Part shown: positions 5,825 through 13,151 of the stretch, piece after piece
Numbering within the stretch: the first letter of the stretch is position 1
Layout: the number at the start of each line of letters is the position of its first letter
Assembly: GCA_050289385.1 (NCBI GenBank)
Contig: JBNKFQ010000327.1
Span: 1-15,107 of the forward strand
Source: JBNKFQ01 sp050289385
Lineage (GTDB): Bacteria; Pseudomonadota; Gammaproteobacteria; Pseudomonadales; Porticoccaceae
Length of the DNA: 15,107 nucleotides
Reading direction: 5' to 3'
The notes under the pieces: model-generated
What the model saw: only the letters and a program-made list of their open reading frames with translations
What the model was told of the DNA's origin: nothing
Databases searched by the model: none
Translations under genes and position numbers: made by a program

Positions 5825-7309
5825 TTAGATCACAAGCAAATCCATAAACTCATTAACCGCTGTATTTTCCAATACATTCTGATCCTTGCATAGATCAACG
5901 ATCTGCTGACAGCGGCTGGCCGGGAAGCGAATAGCCAGGTTGTTTTGGAACTTGCGCTCCAGCACGGGAATACCCTCTTCACGGCGCAGACGATGGCCAA
6001 TGGGGTACTCCACCTCCACTTTGTCGGTGCTGGTGCCGTCCGTGAAAAATATCTGAATGGCATTGGCAATCGAGCGCTTGTCCGGATCGTGATATTCAGC
6101 GCTGTATCGTTTGTCCTCCACCACTTCCATTTTTTCGCGCAACCGATCAATTTCAGGGTGAGCGGCAGCAAAACTGTCTTCGTAGTGATCAGCCGTCAGA
6201 TCGCCAAACAGCAACGGCACTGCAACCATATATTGCAAACAGTGGTCCCGGTCTGCCGGGTTGGCCAGGGGGCCCACTTTGGAAATAATACGAATGGCCG
6301 ACTCATGAGTGGTCAGTGCAATCTTTTTAATATCGTTAATACGCTCTTTAATTTGCGGGTGCAAGGTAACCGCACACTCACAGGCGGTCTGCGCATGAAA
6401 TTCCGCCGGGAAAGAAAGCTTGAACAAAATGTTTTCCATCACATAGCTGCCGTAATCGCGCTGAAAAACAAACTGGCGTTCATCTTTCGGCTTGAGCGCG
6501 AGATCCTTGCTGGTATGGCTAAACAGCACATCGTAAAACCCCCATTGCGGTGCGGTCAGCACTCCCGGAATACCCATTTCACCACGTTTGGCAATATCCG
6601 CCAGACGCACAGCGCGAGAAGTGGCGTCACCAGCTGCCCATGACTTGCGTGATCCTGCATTGGGCGCATGCCGGTAGGTACGCAAAGACTGACCGTCAAC
6701 CCAGGCATGAGATACGGCAGACAGCATTTGCTCTCGATCGCAGCCGATCAGCCACGCGACAACAGCAGTGGATGCAACCTTAACCAGCACAACGTGGTCC
6801 AGGCCAACGCGGTTATAACTGTTTTCCAGCGCCAGTACGCCCTGAATTTCGTGGGCCTTGATCATGGTTTCCAGTACGGTTTTGATGGTAAGCGACTGCT
6901 TGCCATTGGCGACCTGCACTTGTGACAAATAGTCCGCAATCGCCAGAATACCGCCCAGGTTATCAGAAGGGTGCCCCCATTCTGCTGCCAACCAGGTGTC
7001 GTTAAAGTCGAGCCAGCGCACAAGACAACCGATATCCCAGGCCGCCTTGACCGGATCCAGGCGAAACTGTGTGCCGGGAACACGTGCCCCGTTCGGCACG
7101 ATCGTACCATCGACAACCGGCCCCAGATGTTTGGTGCATTCAGGGTAACCGAGGGCAAGCAACCCGCAGCCAATGGTATCCATCAGACAGTGACGGGCCG
7201 TATTCCACGCTTCGTCGCTGTCAATCCTGTAATCGCGAACATAGTCGACGATATCCTGAATGACCTTGTCGTAGTCGGGACGTTTATTCAAATCATAAGT
7301 TGTGTTCAT
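5825..7309 (-). CDS. prpD: 2-methylcitrate dehydratase, MmgE/PrpD family
   Basis: PrpD dehydrates 2-methylcitrate to 2-methyl-cis-aconitate in the methylcitrate cycle of propionate breakdown, in the cytosol. The 494-residue protein is close to the 483 of E. coli PrpD. It shows the family landmarks in order: HCLMDTIGCGLLAL near residue 45, the RWLDFNDTWLAAEWGHPSDN segment, NRVGLDHVVLVKVAS, and RKSWAAGDATSRAVRLA followed by GVLTAPQWGFYD. The start is ATG 7309, with AGGGAG a few bases upstream; the 13-residue longer frame from 7348 is unsupported. Unusually, no prpB, prpC, acnD, prpF or prpR lies in the window: the genes around it are an exported DUF885 protein and a divergent DUF2062 gene. It may serve a cycle encoded elsewhere or act on a related tricarboxylate, but the strong PrpD resemblance favours the first. 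Confidence 0.93.
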   Translation of the reverse strand: MNTTYDLNKRPDYDKVIQDIVDYVRDYRIDSDEAWNTARHCLMDTIGCGLLALGYPECTKHLGPVVDGTIVPNGARVPGTQFRLDPVKAAWDIGCLVRWLDFNDTWLAAEWGHPSDNLGGILAIADYLSQVQVANGKQSLTIKTVLETMIKAHEIQGVLALENSYNRVGLDHVVLVKVASTAVVAWLIGCDREQMLSAVSHAWVDGQSLRTYRHAPNAGSRKSWAAGDATSRAVRLADIAKRGEMGIPGVLTAPQWGFYDVLFSHTSKDLALKPKDERQFVFQRDYGSYVMENILFKLSFPAEFHAQTACECAVTLHPQIKERINDIKKIALTTHESAIRIISKVGPLANPADRDHCLQYMVAVPLLFGDLTADHYEDSFAAAHPEIDRLREKMEVVEDKRYSAEYHDPDKRSIANAIQIFFTDGTSTDKVEVEYPIGHRLRREEGIPVLERKFQNNLAIRFPASRCQQIVDLCKDQNVLENTAVNEFMDLLVI

Positions 7310-7456
7310 TCTGGCTCCCTTAACACTGACGCTTGAGCGGCAAGTCATATACTGAAAGTTAGGGCCTGAAAGGCAGGAAAATCAAATTTCCCGGCCGATT
7401 GCCGACATACATCGCCTCTCCGGCTCTACAAACCCTGATCGATTGAATATTTACTC

Positions 7457-7485
7457 TTTCGACTCGCCGCAAATAGCGGCATAAT
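7457..7485 (+). promoter_or_regulatory. Possible promoter for the DUF2062 gene in the 7310-7547 divergent gap
   Basis: CATAAT at 7480-7485 (five of six) lies 17 bases after TTTCGA at 7457-7462 (three of six). Transcription would start near 7492, 56 bases before the ATG. The rest of the gap shows no clear prpD promoter on the minus strand and no reading frame worth reporting. Confidence 0.35.
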
Positions 7486-7547
7486 GGCGCCTTTTCTGTA
7501 CAACCCCCGATCATCGAGCCGTCAGCCCACAGGATTACGCCAACCAC

Positions 7548-8081
7548 ATGCCGAGAAAATACATTCGCCGCTGGTTTCCCGATCCGCACAAAATAGCCAA
7601 TCACAGGGGGTTGCGCTGGCTCGGTCCGTTAATTGATGATCCCAACCTGTTCCACCTGACGCGACATTCTGTATCGCTGGCCTTTTTTGTTGGCTTGTTC
7701 ATCGCTTTTATTCCTCTTCCCTTTCAGATGGTTGCCGCCGCTTTGCTAGCTCTGTGGTTCAGATGCAATTTACCAATTTCAGTAAGCCTTGTTTGGCTGA
7801 CCAACCCGATAACCATTCCCCCCATGTTTTTCGGTGCTTATCTTTTTGGTACGGTACTACTGGGAGTGGACCCCATTGAGATCAACATACAGCCGGACTG
7901 GGAATGGTTTAAAGCAGAAGGCAAAAAAGTCTGGTTACCTCTACTGACCGGCAGCCTGGCAAGTGGGCTGTTGCTGGGGGGAATTGGCTATTTGTCTATC
8001 CGCGGATTGTGGCGCTGGCACGTTGTACGCAACTGGGAACGACGCAAACAGACTCGACTGAAGCGCCAATCCCCTGAGTAA
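7548..8081 (+). CDS. DUF2062 domain membrane protein
   Basis: This 177-residue protein begins with a basic cytoplasmic segment (MPRKYIRRWFPDPHKI) and then the DUF2062 domain: FFVGLFIAFIPLPFQM at about 46-61, the WFRCNLPISVSLVWLTNPI signature at about 70-88, then helices near 92-105 and 130-152. A strongly basic tail follows. Family members are small inner-membrane proteins of unknown function. In Pseudomonas-like genomes a DUF2062 gene is, from memory, often found near lolCDE and comEC; here lolCDE follows but on the opposite strand, and no comEC is present. The start ATG 7548 has AGGAT about 12 bases upstream, a rather long spacing. The gene is convergent with the 445-residue protein; only 71 bases separate the stops, and no convincing terminator was seen between them. 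Confidence 0.9.
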   Translation: MPRKYIRRWFPDPHKIANHRGLRWLGPLIDDPNLFHLTRHSVSLAFFVGLFIAFIPLPFQMVAAALLALWFRCNLPISVSLVWLTNPITIPPMFFGAYLFGTVLLGVDPIEINIQPDWEWFKAEGKKVWLPLLTGSLASGLLLGGIGYLSIRGLWRWHVVRNWERRKQTRLKRQSPE

Positions 8082-8152
8082 CTGACCCGGTGTCACCGAC
8101 TGAATTTTTATTGTAGTTTTATTGCTCTTGACAAACGCTTGCGATAACCGGT

Positions 8153-9490
8153 TTATAACCCCTGGACTTTATCGACAATTTTTACAGCCAAAGACAGAAT
8201 GTCTTCACGCTTGACCGGCAGGGTCACTTCTCCTCCGTACATTTTTTGACGAATACGAACCTTGTGTCGTTCTACAGCAACAAGCACACCATCTATGTTC
8301 ACCGCATTGCGCCTTTGCAGGCGAATTTCCTGCCCGACATAGCGGTCAAGATTATCCAGAGTCAATGTTTTGTAGTGCACGATTGGCAATTCAGGTTTTT
8401 TTTCAGGTTCAGGGTTGGGAACACGCTGCGGCTCGACGTCGACCTCAACAAGCCCTGTTTGGGCAAGTGCCGTTGACAATATATTTCTATTCGGCAGGGA
8501 AAATGCCAGCGGCGTAACCCTTTGGTCGTTAATATGCAGCTCCATGCGCAACAACGCCGGCCAATCGTTGGCCGTGTACATCGACAAATGAGTGACATCA
8601 AAGTCCTCGCGCGGAGCCATTGAAATTTTTACCGTTTCGGGTTTTTCCAGAAAATGGGTGTAGGCCTGCCTGATGGCGTCACCCGGTACAATACCCCACA
8701 TTACGGCATAGTAATTATTCTCGCGATTCCCTTCTTGCCTGATGTATTCCGCAATCGTTTGCCCTTCCTGTTCCGAGCAATATTCCGTTAATCGCTGCAG
8801 ATAACCATGGTTGTGATATTCAAAAGTCAAACGCGACAAACGCGGAGGTGCGACAAACAGTTTGCGCTGACTGAGTTCAGTCACGTTGCCAAGTTCAATC
8901 ATCAGCTTGATCCCGGACATGCCGAGAGCTTGCGCTGACAAGGCCAGGTCAAGTGCTTTGCGGGAGCTATCAAACAGGTAGTCAACCGAAAAATCAACTG
9001 AAGCCTGTGCGTACCCCATATCCCGGTATTCTCTGGCACCGACAAACAGAACATCACCACACGCAGGAGTAATTTCGTCACTTAATTCACGGTTCAGACG
9101 ATCAGTGATCTGAGTTAACTGCGGCGAGTCAAGCGGCAGGGTCATACCTCTTAACTTTAACGAGCCGGCGTCCGGCATTTGTTGCCCCGAAATACCGAGT
9201 ACTCGCGCAACAAAAAATAACGGATCGTCTACCTGAACCAATACAGATTCGATTCGAACGGGATCTCCCGGCTGTTCGCGAGGTTTCACTTCCAGGCCGG
9301 TAACAACGATACGGTTACCAGGCAATGCCAGCTCCACGGATTCGTAAGACGCCTCTGTCCACAATGCGATCCGCAACAGCACATCATCAAGCAAATCCCT
9401 GGCTCGCCACTCCACCAAAAACTTGATGGAAAAAACGACGCTGCTCATGACAATGAAAATCAATGCCAATACTTTGAAAATACGACTCAT
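8153..9490 (-). CDS. Unrecognised membrane-anchored protein with possible Sm-like C-terminal domain, downstream of lolE
   Basis: I do not recognise this 445-residue protein. A single N-terminal transmembrane segment at about 5-27 is followed by a long probably periplasmic region. Residues about 45-120 (VELALPGNRIVVTGLEVKP onward) alternate hydrophobic and polar residues in the manner of AsmA/DUF748-type beta-rich envelope proteins, a weak resemblance. A proline- and charge-rich linker at about 350-375 precedes residues 385-445, whose pattern VGQEIRL..., IDGVLVAVERHKVRIR, GGEVTLPVKREDI resembles an Sm/SH3-like small barrel. Two cysteines occur, C143 and about C237. The start ATG 9490 has AGGGA about eight bases upstream. 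It begins 73 bases after lolE in the same direction, so it is probably the last gene of the lol operon. Function unknown; an envelope role is an inference from position and topology. Confidence 0.85.
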   Translation of the reverse strand: MSRIFKVLALIFIVMSSVVFSIKFLVEWRARDLLDDVLLRIALWTEASYESVELALPGNRIVVTGLEVKPREQPGDPVRIESVLVQVDDPLFFVARVLGISGQQMPDAGSLKLRGMTLPLDSPQLTQITDRLNRELSDEITPACGDVLFVGAREYRDMGYAQASVDFSVDYLFDSSRKALDLALSAQALGMSGIKLMIELGNVTELSQRKLFVAPPRLSRLTFEYHNHGYLQRLTEYCSEQEGQTIAEYIRQEGNRENNYYAVMWGIVPGDAIRQAYTHFLEKPETVKISMAPREDFDVTHLSMYTANDWPALLRMELHINDQRVTPLAFSLPNRNILSTALAQTGLVEVDVEPQRVPNPEPEKKPELPIVHYKTLTLDNLDRYVGQEIRLQRRNAVNIDGVLVAVERHKVRIRQKMYGGEVTLPVKREDILSLAVKIVDKVQGL

Positions 9491-9563
9491 GGATTCGTCC
9501 CTGAACAGATTCTATAAAGAGGGAAAGATAAAAAGGCCCATTGTATCAGATTGGGGGCAAACG

Positions 9564-10796
9564 TCATTCATAACGCAACTCATCTGCTGGCCGCACGCGT
9601 GTCGCCTTCCACGCCGGGTAAAGAGTCGCCAGCAGGTTGAGTGCAAAGGCAACAACCACCACCATAATCACGTCTGAGAAAAGCAACTGGGAAGGCAAGT
9701 AGTCCACGGGGTACACCTCAGTGCTGAGAAAATGCAGCCCCAGTGTTTCTTCCAGCTTGCTGACCCATTCCCCGATGTACTGTGACACCACTACGCCCAC
9801 CGACGTACCGATAAGGCAACCGGCCAAACCAATCAAGCTGCCTTTTACCAGAAAAACACGCAATACATCATTCCGTGTGCATCCCAGTGTTTTCAGAATG
9901 GCAATGGCCGAACGCTTTTCGGTTACCGTCATTACCAACATTGAGATAACGTTAAATGCCGCAACGGCGACAATAATAAAAATTAGTAAAAGCACCAGCT
10001 CGCGCGACATTTTGATCGACTGATACATATTGCCATGTGTGCGAGTCCAGTCGGAACTGTAATACCCGGGAGGCAGCAACCGTTGCAAATGATAGCGAAC
10101 ATCTCGCACTGCGAAAATATCCTCCACCTCGATCTGCATACCCAGAACACGATCACCCAAGCCGGCCAGTTTGCTCGCCGTTTTCAGGTCGGTAATCGCC
10201 AGGCGCTGATCAAGTCCCGTGCCTGTATCAAAAATCCCTGCCACAGTAAATGTCGCCAATGCCGACACATCGGTTCGGCTACCCGCTTCGCCCGTCGCCG
10301 GCACAATCAAGCGAACACGCTGACCTGCGCCAACTCCCAGTTTGGCGGCGATACCTTTGGCGATATAAAGTTTATTGCCATCATGCTCCGGAGTCTGGTT
10401 CACCAGATACTTTTGCAAACGCTGATTGCCGTCACTGTTTAATGGCTCACCATGCAATTCTATCGGCTGCACCTTGTCCCGCCAGGAAATCATGCCGTAA
10501 ATTCGACTGAACGGAGACGTTGACACAACACCCGGCACCGTTTTCAGTTCCTCTTTGACGGTTGGCCAATCTTCTATGCCACCCTGGCGGTATAATTGTA
10601 TATGAGGCACCAGCCCCAGAATTCTCGTGTTCAACTCTCGTTCAAAACCGTTCATGACCGACAAAACAACAATCAGTAACGCCACGCCAAGCACCAGGCC
10701 GGTGACCGCGAGAGCCGAGATAAAAGACAACAGGCGATTTTCTGAACTCGCAGAGAAGTAACGCAGACCAATAAAAAGTGATGCCGGTTTAAACAC
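9564..10796 (-). CDS. lolE: Lipoprotein-releasing ABC transporter permease LolE
   Basis: LolE is one of two permease subunits of LolCDE, which extracts outer-membrane lipoproteins from the inner membrane and passes them to LolA. The 410 residues give four membrane helices (about 26-48, 266-290, 314-338 and 374-396), with the large periplasmic domain between the first two. SVMNGFERELNTRIL at 46-60 and the C-terminal YPAWKATRVRPADELRYE are family signatures. The periplasmic loop around 165-185 lacks the proline-bounded hook seen in LolC, which is why this copy is called LolE. The start is GTG 10796, matching E. coli LolE, which begins about ten residues before GLR; the nearest GGAG is unusually far, about 13 bases. 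It follows lolD by 40 bases that are part of a degenerate repeat tract. Confidence 0.95.
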   Translation of the reverse strand: MFKPASLFIGLRYFSASSENRLLSFISALAVTGLVLGVALLIVVLSVMNGFERELNTRILGLVPHIQLYRQGGIEDWPTVKEELKTVPGVVSTSPFSRIYGMISWRDKVQPIELHGEPLNSDGNQRLQKYLVNQTPEHDGNKLYIAKGIAAKLGVGAGQRVRLIVPATGEAGSRTDVSALATFTVAGIFDTGTGLDQRLAITDLKTASKLAGLGDRVLGMQIEVEDIFAVRDVRYHLQRLLPPGYYSSDWTRTHGNMYQSIKMSRELVLLLIFIIVAVAAFNVISMLVMTVTEKRSAIAILKTLGCTRNDVLRVFLVKGSLIGLAGCLIGTSVGVVVSQYIGEWVSKLEETLGLHFLSTEVYPVDYLPSQLLFSDVIMVVVVAFALNLLATLYPAWKATRVRPADELRYE

Positions 10797-10810
10797 TGGG
10801 TCGCTTTGCT

Positions 10811-10897
10811 CCGGTTTTGGGTTCCGAGTATTGGGTTCAGGATTCCGAGCTTTCGGTTTCGGAGTTTCCTTCCGACTTCCGGATTTCGGCTTCCAGC
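10811..10897 (-). repeat. Degenerate short repeat tract across the lolD 3' end and the lolD-lolE gap
   Basis: Read on the minus strand, variants of CGGAA and CCGAA recur about every 5-12 bases: CCGAAATCC, CCGGAAG, TCGGAAGG, TCCGAAACC, TCGGAATCC, TCGGAACCC, ACCGGAGC. The tract begins in the lolD coding region, runs through its stop codon at 10837, and ends just before the lolE ribosome-binding region. Neighbouring coding sequence does not show this pattern. Confidence 0.7.
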
Positions 10898-11589
10898 TTC
10901 TGTTCGTTGTTCAACTTGCCGTGATCCAGACGCAAGATCAGCCCCATCTGCTGAGCCACATGGCGATCGTGTGTCACTACAACAAAGCTGGTAGACAGTT
11001 CACGATTCAACTGCAACAACAGGTCGAGAATCGTATCTGCGGTATCCTGGTCAAGGTTGCCGGTTGGCTCGTCCATCAATACACAAGACGGTTCTGCCGC
11101 AAGCGCTCGCGCAATAGCAACCCGTTGGCGCTCTCCTCCTGACAATTGCGCTGGCCGATGATTAAGGCGCGCACCAAGACCCACTTTTTGCAATAACGCT
11201 GTTGCCCTGCGTCGAGCATCAGCACCACCAACCTTGCCAATCAACAATGGCATGGCGACATTTTCGAGCGCTGTAAACTCAGGCAATAAATGGTGAAACT
11301 GATAGACAAACCCCAAGTGGCGGTTGCGCCAGCCCGCGCGCTCCGATTCAGATAAATCAGTAAAACTCTTGCCGGCAATAATCACTTCGCCTTCGCAGGG
11401 GTCGTCCAACCCCCCCAGCAAATTTAACAGTGTTGTTTTGCCTGAGCCGGAGGCTCCGACGATAGCAACGCGCTCGCCGGATCTTATTTCAAAATCCAGG
11501 TGTCTGAGCACATCAATAACCTCCGGCCCCTGGCGATAGGTTTTCGCAAGGTTGCAACATTGCAACACCAGCCCGTTTTGCTCACCCAT
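10837..11589 (-). CDS. lolD: Lipoprotein-releasing ABC transporter ATP-binding protein LolD
   Basis: LolD is the cytoplasmic ATPase that powers LolCDE. The 250 residues contain Walker A GASGSGKTT at 45-53, Q-loop glutamine Q97 in VYQFHHLLPEFTALENV (the LolD/MacB-type Q-loop region), signature LSGGERQ at 149-155, Walker B with D173 and E174 in LMDEPTGNLD, and switch histidine H207. The start is ATG 11589, preceded by GGAAAA; a TTG frame start at 11619 is rejected. E. coli LolD has 233 residues, and the extra length is a Glu/Ser/Lys-rich tail after about 230 encoded by the degenerate repeat at 10811-10897. The gene follows lolC after an unusually large gap of 126 bases, which may hold its own promoter, and precedes lolE by 40 bases. 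Confidence 0.96.
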   Translation of the reverse strand: MGEQNGLVLQCCNLAKTYRQGPEVIDVLRHLDFEIRSGERVAIVGASGSGKTTLLNLLGGLDDPCEGEVIIAGKSFTDLSESERAGWRNRHLGFVYQFHHLLPEFTALENVAMPLLIGKVGGADARRRATALLQKVGLGARLNHRPAQLSGGERQRVAIARALAAEPSCVLMDEPTGNLDQDTADTILDLLLQLNRELSTSFVVVTHDRHVAQQMGLILRLDHGKLNNEQKLEAEIRKSEGNSETESSES

Positions 11590-11627
11590 AAATTTTCCGT
11601 TGTTAGTAGCCTTTGTCAAAACTTGTA

Positions 11628-11636
11628 ATTATGCCA
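11628..11636 (-). promoter_or_regulatory. Possible extended -10 promoter for lolD in the lolC-lolD gap
   Basis: The minus strand carries TGGCATAAT, an extended -10 element (TGnTATAAT type, one mismatch), about 39 bases before the lolD ATG. No well-spaced -35 was found, so this rests on the extended motif and on the unusually long 126-base gap. Confidence 0.3.
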
Positions 11637-11715
11637 GCCCCATTCATAATTCCTGTCCAAACCGACACCCTCTCGAAACTCACCGACAACCAAAACACCA
11701 ACTACACCACTATCG

Positions 11716-12972
11716 TCAATGATCATATCGCAGAGCCTCTGCCGGCTGGACGCGAGACGCCTGCCACGCCGGATATATGGTCGCCAATACACTCATCATG
11801 AGTGCGCCGGAGCAGACCAGTAAAACGTCTTTCACTAGCAACTGCGACGGCAAGGTGCTGACAAAATACACTTGCGGGTCAAACACACTGACACCAAACA
11901 ATCGTTCAAACCAGGAAACCAGATCACCGACCCAGATTCCCAGCACGCACCCCAGCAGGGCCCCCACAAAAATTCCCAATACGCCAACCGAAGTGCCCTG
12001 AACCATAAATATGTGCATCACCGATCTGGCACGCATACCCATTGAGCGCAAAACAGCGATATCCTTGCGCTTTTCAGCCACCATCAACACCAGATTGGCA
12101 ACAATGTTAAAAGCGGCGACAGCAATGACAATGCCCAGCAACAAACCGGTAACGAGCTTTTCCATACGCATGGCGCTAAACAGACTACCCAGTTCATCCC
12201 CCCAGGTTCTCAGCTCGTAATCCGTTCCCAGTGTTTGTTCGAGAACGCTGGCAACGGATTCAGCTTGCATAGGGTCCTGCACTCGAATGCGCAGCCCGTC
12301 TATCGTGTCGCCTCGCCGATACAGCCTGGCCGCATCCCTAATATGTACAAAGGCCAGACCACTATCCACCTGGGCCCCCACCTCAAACACACCCACCACC
12401 GTCATGTTCTTTTCGCGGGGAAAAACGCCCGCCAGGGTACGCGACACCTCCGGCAAAGTCAGGCGCACAGAATCTCCAGCCACGACGCCCAGGGACCTGG
12501 CCACCATGCTGCCCAGCACTATGCCGAATTGCCCCGGCTGCAGGAGTTCAAACTCACCCACCACCATATGTTCAGCTATGCGTGTCACTCCGGGCTCAGC
12601 CCCGGGGTCTACACCCTGCACGGAGACACCCTGCACCACTCCACCGTAACGCAGCATGCCAAAACCCTCGATATACGGCGCAGCTGCCAATACCCCCGGT
12701 TCATCAATCAAGTCTGGCAGAGCGTCATGTTGCAACCCTCCGTGTATTTGATGTACAGAGACATGAGGAATCACATTGAGAACGCGGGAATGAATTTCGC
12801 GGGCAAAGCCGTTCATTACCGACAAAACAGCGATCAGCGACATCACACCCAGAGCCATCGCCCCAAATGAGAAGCCGGACACAAAGGACACAAACCCGTT
12901 GCGTCGCTTGCTGCGGATATAACGCAACCCGATAAACAGTGACAGTGTTTTTGGCAAAGCAGTTTTTAACAT
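11716..12972 (-). CDS. lolC: Lipoprotein-releasing ABC transporter permease LolC
   Basis: LolC is the permease subunit that recruits the periplasmic carrier LolA. The 418 residues show four membrane helices (about 28-52, 272-298, 320-348 and 378-402), SVMNGFAREIHSRVL at 51-65 and C-terminal YPAWQASRVQPAEALRYDH. The periplasmic stretch at about 173-188, PEVSRTLAGVFPREK, has the proline-bounded layout of the LolC hook that contacts LolA, which LolE lacks. I chose ATG 12972 because the protein then starts about 15 residues before GLRY, as in relatives. An upstream in-frame GTG at 13005 has an AGGGGG stretch in front of it and would add 11 residues; the frame start at 13083 is unsupported. It is first in the order lolC-lolD-lolE, divergent from the small exported protein gene. 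Confidence 0.95.
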   Translation of the reverse strand: MLKTALPKTLSLFIGLRYIRSKRRNGFVSFVSGFSFGAMALGVMSLIAVLSVMNGFAREIHSRVLNVIPHVSVHQIHGGLQHDALPDLIDEPGVLAAAPYIEGFGMLRYGGVVQGVSVQGVDPGAEPGVTRIAEHMVVGEFELLQPGQFGIVLGSMVARSLGVVAGDSVRLTLPEVSRTLAGVFPREKNMTVVGVFEVGAQVDSGLAFVHIRDAARLYRRGDTIDGLRIRVQDPMQAESVASVLEQTLGTDYELRTWGDELGSLFSAMRMEKLVTGLLLGIVIAVAAFNIVANLVLMVAEKRKDIAVLRSMGMRARSVMHIFMVQGTSVGVLGIFVGALLGCVLGIWVGDLVSWFERLFGVSVFDPQVYFVSTLPSQLLVKDVLLVCSGALMMSVLATIYPAWQASRVQPAEALRYDH

Positions 12973-12978
12973 TGCGCG

Positions 12979-13007
12979 ATTAAACCGGAAGCACCCGGCA
13001 GACACAA
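12979..13007 (-). promoter_or_regulatory. Possible lolC promoter abutting the start codon
   Basis: On the minus strand TTGTGT (complement of 13002-13007) and TTTAAT (complement of 12979-12984, five of six) are separated by exactly 17 bases. The expected start point is 12972, the A of the lolC ATG, so the transcript would have no leader. The -35 matches only three of six positions. Confidence 0.4.
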
Positions 13008-13056
13008 GTGCCCCCTCAAACCCGCTGCCACTGGCCGGAATCCGGGGGCGGCTTAT

Positions 13057-13069
13057 TTGTGATTCACAA
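13057..13069. promoter_or_regulatory. Perfect 13-base palindrome in the lolC / small exported protein divergent region
   Basis: TTGTGATTCACAA is a perfect inverted repeat around a central T. It lies between the two divergent promoters, about 21 bases upstream of the -35 of the plus-strand gene. The half-sites TGTGA/TCACA resemble CRP half-sites, but the spacing is one base rather than six, so it is not a standard CRP site. It could be an operator for another dimeric regulator, or chance. Confidence 0.3.
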
Positions 13070-13090
13070 CCGGTTTGTCGCAACCGGCTC

Positions 13091-13121
13091 TTGCACTTTC
13101 AATTCACTGCTCTACTATACT
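13091..13121 (+). promoter_or_regulatory. Possible promoter for the small exported protein gene
   Basis: TTGCAC at 13091-13096 precedes overlapping -10 candidates TACTAT (13113-13118, spacing 16) and TATACT (13116-13121, spacing 19). Transcription would begin near 13128, about 24 bases before the ATG. Confidence 0.45.
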
Positions 13122-13151
13122 GAACCGGTACAGCGACTATTGGACAAGGCT

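Noticed and set aside
5945..6643. 232-residue plus-strand frame opposite prpD
   Set aside because: It is antisense to a clear full-length PrpD, has no recognisable family and no ribosome-binding support; a shadow of the prpD codon pattern.
8082..8152. Terminator between the DUF2062 gene and the 445-residue protein gene (CGGTGTCACCG followed by T-rich sequence)
   Set aside because: The palindrome has a loop of one base and cannot form a stable hairpin.
11613..11618. Perfect TTGACA on the minus strand upstream of lolD
   Set aside because: A -10 at the right distance would be AAAATT, overlapping the ribosome-binding site and start codon, so a functional promoter is unlikely.
12235..12870. 211-residue plus-strand frame opposite lolC
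   Set aside because: It is antisense to LolC, rich in His/Gln/Pro as expected from reading a gene backwards, and has no domain signature.
13057..13069. CRP binding site
   Set aside because: The half-sites TGTGA and TCACA are present but separated by one base instead of six, so this cannot be a normal CRP dimer site.
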